From Hymenopellis radicata (taxonomy: Eukaryota; Basidiomycota; Agaricomycetes; Agaricales; Physalacriaceae), in contig JADNRX010000286.1 in NCBI GenBank assembly GCA_015501595.1, positions 1-64,000 on the forward strand: a stretch of 64,000 nucleotides of DNA, written 5' to 3'. Positions within the stretch are counted from its first letter, which is position 1. Every line of letters begins with the position of its first letter. Below are positions 57,598 to 64,000 of the stretch, in pieces. The translations under genes and the position numbers were made by a program. Below the pieces are notes generated by a model. The model made no database searches and had not been told where the DNA came from. It saw only the letters and a program-made list of their open reading frames with translations.

Positions 57598-58115
57598 GGC
57601 TGTTCAGGACTCACGAGGTCAGTATCTTCTATTCTACGACCTTCTTCTGAGTGAATAGCGAATTCTATGTCCTGATTTAACTCGGGGGCTGTGTGTACGT
57701 CGAGCTGCACTCAAGGCACACGTGTGCATCGTCGTGTCTGTTATCAAAACTAGACGAAATGATGCCAATGGGTGGCCATTGGTTTACCGCTACATAGTCG
57801 TTGTCTATTCAGAGGTTTCATATATGTTTACGGTGGACGATATCTGTCTGCCATCGACACAATACCTCGTATGAGCCACTGTTGCTTGACGCGACAACGC
57901 CACTTCGATCTCGTAAACATGCAGTAGCCGGCACCGCACTTACGGCAGGTGGAAAACTATATGTTTCTGAGAATTATGATGCTTTCATTCTACAGGTAAT
58001 TATCCGAAGACCAGGTATCTGTAATTCTTTGCCTATGAAAGGAAAAATAGGTGCCTGAAAAGCACTCAGCGAGCGCTAGAAATCGAATTGACAGGAGACT
58101 CACTTTCGCACATCC
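57598..58115. other. no gene recognised
   Basis: Only short overlapping frames. Confidence 0.45.
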
Positions 58116-58664
58116 TTATATCAAACTCTGAAGGAAGATAAATGCTTCTAAACATTGACCAGCAGTCTCTAGCTCTGCAAGGATTGTCTCCTTCTCGAGC
58201 AACGTCTTAAGACCCACAATCTCTACAACTTTCAGCCAATCGCTCGGAGGCAATGTGCAGAATCCAGTGTCCACATAACACTTGGCATGAGATGCAAAGG
58301 CGCTCCCGCTGAGCTCCTCGCAATCCACCGTCGCGGACGACCCGAATGGTTGCAACGCAGTTTGAAGACAAAACATTACATCAGAGATCCATTGCTGCCC
58401 TTTCGGCGAGAACTCTGAGCGTGAGTCTTTGAATGCCGTGCAGAATTTGTTGCCATAACCCAGAGGATAGCCATCAGCACCGCATTTGTAGATGGTGTCG
58501 AGGCATGGGTAGAAGTCACAGCTATCACGGACAGGCGTGCACGTATCTGCCGAAGAGGCTCCCATGAGAAGTGATGGCACGACAGGAGTATAGATCTCAC
58601 CTTGGCAAATAGCTAGCACGAGCAAGGAGCCGGCTACAAGGATGCGACGCAAAAGAGCAGACAT
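58116..58664 (-). CDS. secreted cysteine-rich protein, stanniocalcin-like
   Basis: Single exon of 182 codons. The signal peptide is MSALLRRILVAGSLLVLAIC. The Cys-rich region reads ADTCTPVRDSCDFYPCLDTI, then CGADGYPLGYGNKFCTAF, DVMFCLQTALQPFG, TVDCEELSGSAFASHAKCY and GFCTLPPSDW. The spacing of CDFY..CL, GYPLGYGxKFC and the later CL..C pairs resembles stanniocalcin-family domains found in some fungal secreted proteins. Extracellular. Its role in fungi is unknown; in animals stanniocalcins are hormones. Assignment is from motif memory. Confidence 0.7.
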   Translation of the reverse strand: MSALLRRILVAGSLLVLAICQGEIYTPVVPSLLMGASSADTCTPVRDSCDFYPCLDTIYKCGADGYPLGYGNKFCTAFKDSRSEFSPKGQQWISDVMFCLQTALQPFGSSATVDCEELSGSAFASHAKCYVDTGFCTLPPSDWLKVVEIVGLKTLLEKETILAELETAGQCLEAFIFLQSLI

Positions 58665-59838
58665 GATGCGCGCTAGTCAAGGAGGAAGATTTCATTAATA
58701 CAGCTGCCATGCCCGTATTCAACCCGTATTAATCAAATGACCAACCGGCACGGCTGAATCGACCGGGGAATTGAGCGCCTGTACACAAATGGATGTCGGG
58801 GGCAACCAGGGGCAACAAGCAGCTGTTTCCGCGTGTCTACCTGCATTACATTTATGATGGCAGTCGATCCCCATAAGGCTCAGTATCGGAGGCAGATCCT
58901 ACTCATTGAGGTGTCCAAAAAAAGCTCGCGAGTCGTGTCTAAAATAGATTGCTCTGTTCAGGAAAGAGCAACTTTTAGCAATGCCCAGGTCTTACTGCAG
59001 GGAAGAAGTCGAGATAGGGCCTGCAACATGTGTACTGCTGGGAGAAATGAGCCATGGTTATCATCTTGATGTCCTTCGTTGAGCCCTAGAACGGCGCTGA
59101 AGGCCTAGTTTAGGTCGCCGCTTGCGTCGAGCCAAGCGATATCAAAAATCTGTGTTCCGTCAATGAGGAACGCGTCGTATGGATCGTGAGGTTCGGGGTC
59201 ATAGAGTGGATGACCTTCAAGACACTTGGCCATACAGCGAGCGTACTGTGTCACCAAGGCGCGAGGAGCCATGAGGATCCAAGAGAGAGTCGGTGACCAG
59301 AGAGAGGAAGGGAAGGAATCAGATGAAGTGGATGATAGAGACTCAACCTCAATCAATGTCCGTTTTATACGCGCCGCAACGCGACTGAACGCGACGAATT
59401 GAATTCATCGGAAATCGTCAGTGACAGATGGAGATGAACCACAGCGGGGCCAAGGTAAGGTAGGTGACGGCAACTTCCACGCGCGAGGTCCCTGCATGGT
59501 TATTGTTACGCTTTCATCTTCCTTATTCCTTGCCATCACTGGACAAGGAAATAAGTAGAGCAAAGGGATGTTAAAGGAGAGCGGGATGTATAGTGCGGAG
59601 ATATGAGCGCTATACTTCGTCTTCACGGTGGTCGTTCAGAGGCTACGGGAGTTGTCCGGCACGATCCAGGTTGTCTCCGGCAATCATGATGGCGTCTGCT
59701 AAGCGCTAGCCTTGCTTTTGTGGCTACTGTTTCACGTCTATAGTTGCGTTTTGTCTTCTTGACGCCGTCACTCTGAAGGCATAAACCGACTCTCATCCAG
59801 AGTACGACCCCCAAGTATGTCCACAATACTTTTCCAGA
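58665..59838. other. intergenic; one unrecognised minus-strand frame
   Basis: The minus-strand frame at 59105-59356 has HPLYDPEPHDPYDAFLIDG, protein-like but unrecognised and without a supported exon structure. Confidence 0.35.
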
Positions 59839-61316
59839 ATGACTATGCGCGCATGTTCTATCCGAAGGCTCGCGGTGAATGCGGATGGGCTAGCCTTTTT
59901 ATTCGAAGGTGTTCAAATTGGCGACCTAGTATATCGGCGCCGTTCGGGGCCCATTTCGTATGCTGGTATTAACATTACGAAGGGCGCTGATGATCCACGA
60001 AATTGGCAGTCCTTGCCAAAGGATTATGAACCGTGCTCCCTAGAGTTAGGCGTCGACTACACGGTTCAACGTTCCCGCTATCCGAGCCCTAGCGTTGTCT
60101 CTGGCACAACAGATGCCGACGCGGGATTTACAATAAACCCCATCACTCCTACTGAGAGCGTTCCCCTTCCGACGTTGAAAAGCCCTCTTTGATACCCGCC
60201 ACAGACCGGACGGCATAAACAGATTCAAGTTCTCGACCAGCGCAGCTCAGGGAGCATACTGTGCGCTTCCTTTCGGCGGCTCATCTTACGAGTGCACGGC
60301 GTCAGGCGTCGGGAAGCTTCGACGCTTCGCCATGGTACACGGCGCCTCTTGGTACTATCAAACGGTCCATGTAGACAACTTGGACATCCAAAATGGAGAT
60401 CTTGCCGTCGTTACCGGGTGCGAAAAAACATCGTACTGGACATGCGGCTTATTCTCCTCTGCTGGACCCAACCCACGAATGACAAAGATGCTGTCCATTC
60501 CTAAGGTTGTGGAAGGGATTGCGCAAGACATATACATAGTTGAAGCCTGTCCTATGGAGAGCACCCCGACAACAGTTGACTTCTGGCTTCAAAGCGGTCG
60601 GCCGGGCGCCGCTTACATGCTAGAAAACGAGCCAGCCTGTTTTGCCTTTCGTGGATTCCATATATCCCTCAAAGCATCCATATACAATGACATGCGGATG
60701 CCTTGGGGCATCCAGCAAACATTGTGACATGCTCTTCCAAAGGTGTTACGACCGCCGACACGATCATGGCCCGTGGTGATGAAGACCGCGGCTCCCGTGA
60801 GTTCGCGTTCATCTAGTGTCAAGCACTGAGTAATTGACCAGAGATATAAGCCTCATCATCCGTGTGCCCCCATCAGCGAGCTCGTCCATTCGTCAGTAAG
60901 ACCCTTCCTGCTTTCTGTCAGTACAGTGTGTGCTGATCGGCGCTAGGACTCGCGTGTAAAGACAGCGGTTGTCCATGACAATGACATTCTAAGCGTGCTG
61001 GAGTCTGTGCGTTTGTATTTTGCTTGGACATTCTATCCGCTGAAATCTTAAGCCTCTAGGACAATAACATTCTTCCCAGTGATGCTGAACTAGCGCGACG
61101 ATTGACGGCCCGATACGTCGTCCTTGTAGATTCCGGTGCGTTAACTGCTTTGACCCCTCTTATGTACTAACTTGCTATCCACTAGCCGGTCGCGCCTTCC
61201 TACGGGACAAGAGCGATGTGAAGCTCAGTAAATGGGAGAGATTCCAGTCGATTCGTCGCCGTAAATTTATTTCTGTGCGCCGCGAACATCTCGTCAACGA
61301 TTTGACGACCTCATAG
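59839..61316 (+). CDS. Agaricomycete-specific protein of unknown function
   Basis: Multi-exon. The first exon from ATG 59839 contains GVQIGDLVYRR, ISYAGINITKGADDPRNWQS and LPKDYEPCSLE. The next has RFKFSTSAAQGAYCALPFGG, RRFAMVHGASWYYQTVH, NGDLAVVTGCEKTSYWTCGL and CFAFRGFHISL. A last set has TAVVHDNDILSVLES, DAELARRLTARYVVLVDS and RKFISVRREHLVN. This order (IGDxGxL, ADDPxN..PxxFEPL, a SxAxEGA strand, a WYxxVN..L.LVTG..K..SW core, NQxxFxRGxxI, a VxHDxDW tail) is typical of a large orphan family in mushroom-forming fungi. No biochemical role is known to me. Splice sites around 60190 and 60740-60960 were not fixed. Confidence 0.66.
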
Positions 61317-62050
61317 AAATGATTACGTGGATTTGTATTTGATCCCTCAATGATACCAGTGCATTCGACTTTTGACTTTACGCCTATCTTGGACTGTGCA
61401 CCGCTACCAGTGTCTTGCTGTGGTAACATGGGCTTAGCCTGCAGCTTTCTTGGAGGGATCCAGAGAACACTTGGGAGCAAAAGAGACTGTACGAGTGATG
61501 CATGTCGTTATGGTCTCAGAGATACCCCTGGGAGGAGGCAAAAGGCAGACGTTGACAAAAACGGCCGGGAGAGAGCAAGAATGTCCATCGCTGGTTGATC
61601 GCTGGTCCATCGAAATCCGGCAGGCCAAAGTTAGGGTCCATACACAATCACGGCCTAAGCGTACTGTACTCAAGGAGTACCTGAAGGAGAATCCAGTCAG
61701 AAAGAAGTCTGTTCAGTAAGATAGCGCTGCAAGAATCAACACTGTAACATGGTGTAAGGATTCTGACAGTCTGACTCACGAGTGAAGACCGCAAGCCTGT
61801 CAGGGAGGCTTATCGCATCGTAAATAGACAGTAAACGAACATGTCATAAAGCATAGATTCATAAACGTTCTCTCGTATAATCCACCATTTAAGCGTACTG
61901 TACAACAACCTCCGAGACCAAGACTGCATATCTAAGATAGTTAGAACGAGATACTGTAAGTGATAATGGTACAATCTAGTCCGATGCAGAAGAGGATTAT
62001 GTTGAGGGGTATATGATAAAGTAGCCGCGCGTCATAATGAATTGAATAAG
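61317..62050. other. intergenic, no gene recognised
   Basis: Short frames on both strands without motifs. Confidence 0.5.
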
Positions 62051-62712
62051 TTAGGAGTCCGAAGATAGAACCTGAGCGTAGGTAGGGGGCGAAGTAGACG
62101 TAGAGCTTGCGCTATCACTCTCTGAGTCCGAGAGGTGCTCCCAAGGCTCGTCGGCAGAGACGTCCGGGATAAAGTCGTCTAAGACGATGACAGAGCGGAC
62201 GCTCGGAACAACTTCAAAATCGGAATCTAATACGCCACTGATAAGCTAGGCGAGCATGACTAGGAGTGGAAATAACGCGTACCCTGCCTACGCACGCTCC
62301 GAACCTTCGTCTTGGCATCTAGAAGGTCTCCTAGGTACACCTGTGACGACAATCCCTTTGGAGGTACGAAGAACTCGTCGTCCCAGTGTCCGTTGACATC
62401 ACCGGGCTCAACGACACCCTCAAGACGGTCCAACTCGTCGGGTCGCATCTGCTTCTGCTTCGCGAGAGACAGACCGTGCCCATGGTAGTTGTACCGCTCA
62501 TAGCGGTAGACTTGGGTCTTCCGGTCCCCGGCCTTCCTCGCCCGCTGGCGCTCGTGCTCGAAGGCGCGCCTGTCCTTTAGAGCGAGGACAGAGGGTATGG
62601 AAGGTGCACGGACGTGTGTAACGCTGGCATCCTTATCGTGGGTGGCGATGTCGGCATTAGTGGAAGTAGGAGTAGTAGGGGTAGCCGGCGCGGTGGTAAC
62701 AGCAGAAGCCAT
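62051..62712 (-). CDS. conserved hydrophilic protein, unknown function
   Basis: Exon 1 from ATG 62712: MASAVTTAPATPTTPTSTNA, then RAFEHERQRARKAGDRKTQV, YRYERYNYHGHGLSLAKQ and GHWDDEFFVPPKGLSSQVYL. A short intron near 62245 leads to exon 2 with VPSVRSVIVLDDFIPDV and a Ser/Asp-rich tail ending VLSSDS at 62051. No membrane or signal segment. The basic, aromatic central block followed by an acidic tail suggests an intracellular binding protein, but I do not recognise the family. Confidence 0.6.
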
Positions 62713-63652
62713 CTCGAAGCAATTAAGATGGTGAGTGGTGGTGGTGGTACCAGTGGTGTTGTGTCGAGTTATAAGAAACCCCCAGAACGATAAGATAAGC
62801 GTGGGACCGGCTTTTATATGGCCGTGGCGTCAGACTACCTGATGTCGCCTAATATGGAGTGCCGTGTTGCCCCTCTTCGGGCCCGTTGTTTCACGACGCC
62901 TTGTTTGTAGAAAAGAACGTGGGCTGAGCCGTGCGATGCTCAACCGCATCGCCCCTGTCGCGGGTCTCATGCACAGCATACCTATTAATGATTACAAAAG
63001 CACAAAGTCAACAAGTCAAATGATACTCACAGTACACAAGACACACAGAATACAGTGAGCAAGGGGGGAGGTGACGTAGACCCGACTGCGTCCGTATGAC
63101 CAGTCGTTGTGTCACTGGTTGTTATGATTAAGTATAACCATCACGCCAGGGGACAACGGTGCTTCACGGCTAAGCTGCATCATCGCCATGTCGCGCCATC
63201 ATATGATGAGGTCGCCTATCGCATCGCAACCCAAGTGTCAAGGATGCAAACGGAACCGACAGACGGCCAAGTCAAAACTGACAAGATAATTCTCACTCTG
63301 AGTCACGGCCATGCGAACTTCAAGTTGATTTCGGCAGATCGCTGGAAAAAAGTTGTCAAAAGATGATTGTGATTGCGGAAACGAAACTTTATGTGCCTTC
63401 TTATTACTCGGATACTTTCCCATGTTCAATGCGTCTCATCGGTGCGCTGATTTGGCCCTAGGGAGCGACGAATTGAGCGTGAATCTGCTGCATGCGGAAA
63501 CGTACTGTAGGTGTGGTAGTACACATCCAAGAAGGTTTCTGCCACTAGCAGCTTATCAACATCGTGTCTATCACGTGATGGTAACCTGTCGTAAAATTTC
63601 CTTCTTCTTTCCCCAACGTTGAACGTTGAACCACCACACCTCTCTCTTCGTC
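62713..63652. other. intergenic, no gene recognised
   Basis: Promoter side of the divergent gene at 62712 and of the gene that begins at 63653. Confidence 0.5.
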
Positions 63653-64000
63653 ATGTCGACCAAACGAGCACGCGGTCGCGATTCGACCGATCTTCTTATG
63701 CAGCAGATGTTCTCTGAATACATCACCCATGCCAGGAATCGACTTCGCGCGCATTTGACGGTGTTACCAGCTACCGAAAACATCCTATGCTCACCGTCCT
63801 GGAAAAAAACGCGGCCTTGGCAGAGAAATTGAGAGCTATCCCTATTCCGAAGGACTGCGAATACATGGACGACGCAAAGCTAGGGCGTTCCTATGCTTAC
63901 CAACTCAAAGCGGACCAGCTATTGCGGCAAAAGAAATTTCGAGAAGCGCGTGAGCATTACGTCGAGGGCGCGACTACCCTTTGTGGGACGATTCCTTATC
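63653..64000 (+). CDS. TPR-like Agaricomycete protein, 5' part, cut by the window end
   Basis: ATG 63653 starts MSTKRARGRDSTDLLMQQMF, then RNRLRAHLTVLPATE. At a GAAAA run near 63778 a one-base shift is needed to continue as HPMLTVLEKNAALAEKLRAI, MDDAKLGRSYAYQLKADQLL and KKFREAREHYVEGATTL. The alternating LKADQLLRQKKFREAREHY pattern is the start of a tetratricopeptide-type helix pair. Such proteins in this group often continue into a MYND or SET-like part, which would be outside the window. The homopolymer position makes a sequencing error likely. Confidence 0.6.

Overview
The window is nuclear DNA of a filamentous basidiomycete, most likely an Agaricomycete. Genes are broken by many 40-80 bp GT..AG introns. 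The recognisable families are typical of that group: a STE3 pheromone receptor, a CaaX pheromone precursor, a fungal P450, fasciclin-domain proteins, MYND and F-box proteins, and small thaumatin-like proteins. I cannot name the species.

The most important content is a probable B-type (pheromone/receptor) mating-type region. A 42-residue pheromone precursor ending in CVIA lies at 16586-16714, under a TATA box and a perfect 26-bp tandem repeat. A seven-exon STE3-like receptor lies at 32989-34681. Housekeeping genes sit among and beyond them: a double-telobox Myb protein (24242-26675), a secreted GH35 beta-galactosidase (27545-31773, minus), proteasome subunit Rpn9 (39227-40618, minus) and a nitronate monooxygenase (48354-49577).

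Layout: 1-9 kb holds an F-box gene, an F-box pseudogene, a MYND zinc-finger gene and a fasciclin gene. 10-14.9 kb holds a surface protein, a P450 with a damaged N-terminus and a carboxylesterase relic. 16.5-18.3 kb holds the pheromone gene and a small hydrophilic protein. 18.7-27.4 kb holds five tRNA-Glu(CTC)-like units plus one near the GH35 gene, a coiled-coil membrane protein and the Myb gene. 27.5-34.7 kb holds GH35 and STE3. 36-47 kb is heavily rearranged: three thaumatin-like copies (one plus strand, two decayed on minus), a serine-rich secreted protein with a duplicated exon-intron unit, Rpn9, two more tRNA-like units, a second copy of the F-box/MYND block from 2.9-5.65 kb, and a hAT-like MITE. 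48-64 kb holds the monooxygenase, a DUF7137-type protein, a stanniocalcin-like secreted protein, an Agaricomycete-specific orphan family member, several unrecognised genes and the start of a TPR-like gene cut by the window end.

Segmental duplication, pseudogenes, a MITE and dispersed tRNA copies around a pheromone/receptor pair fit a recombination-poor mating-type region, but that is inference. Several genes carry apparent one-base indels, some in homopolymer runs. Some of these may be sequencing errors rather than decay.
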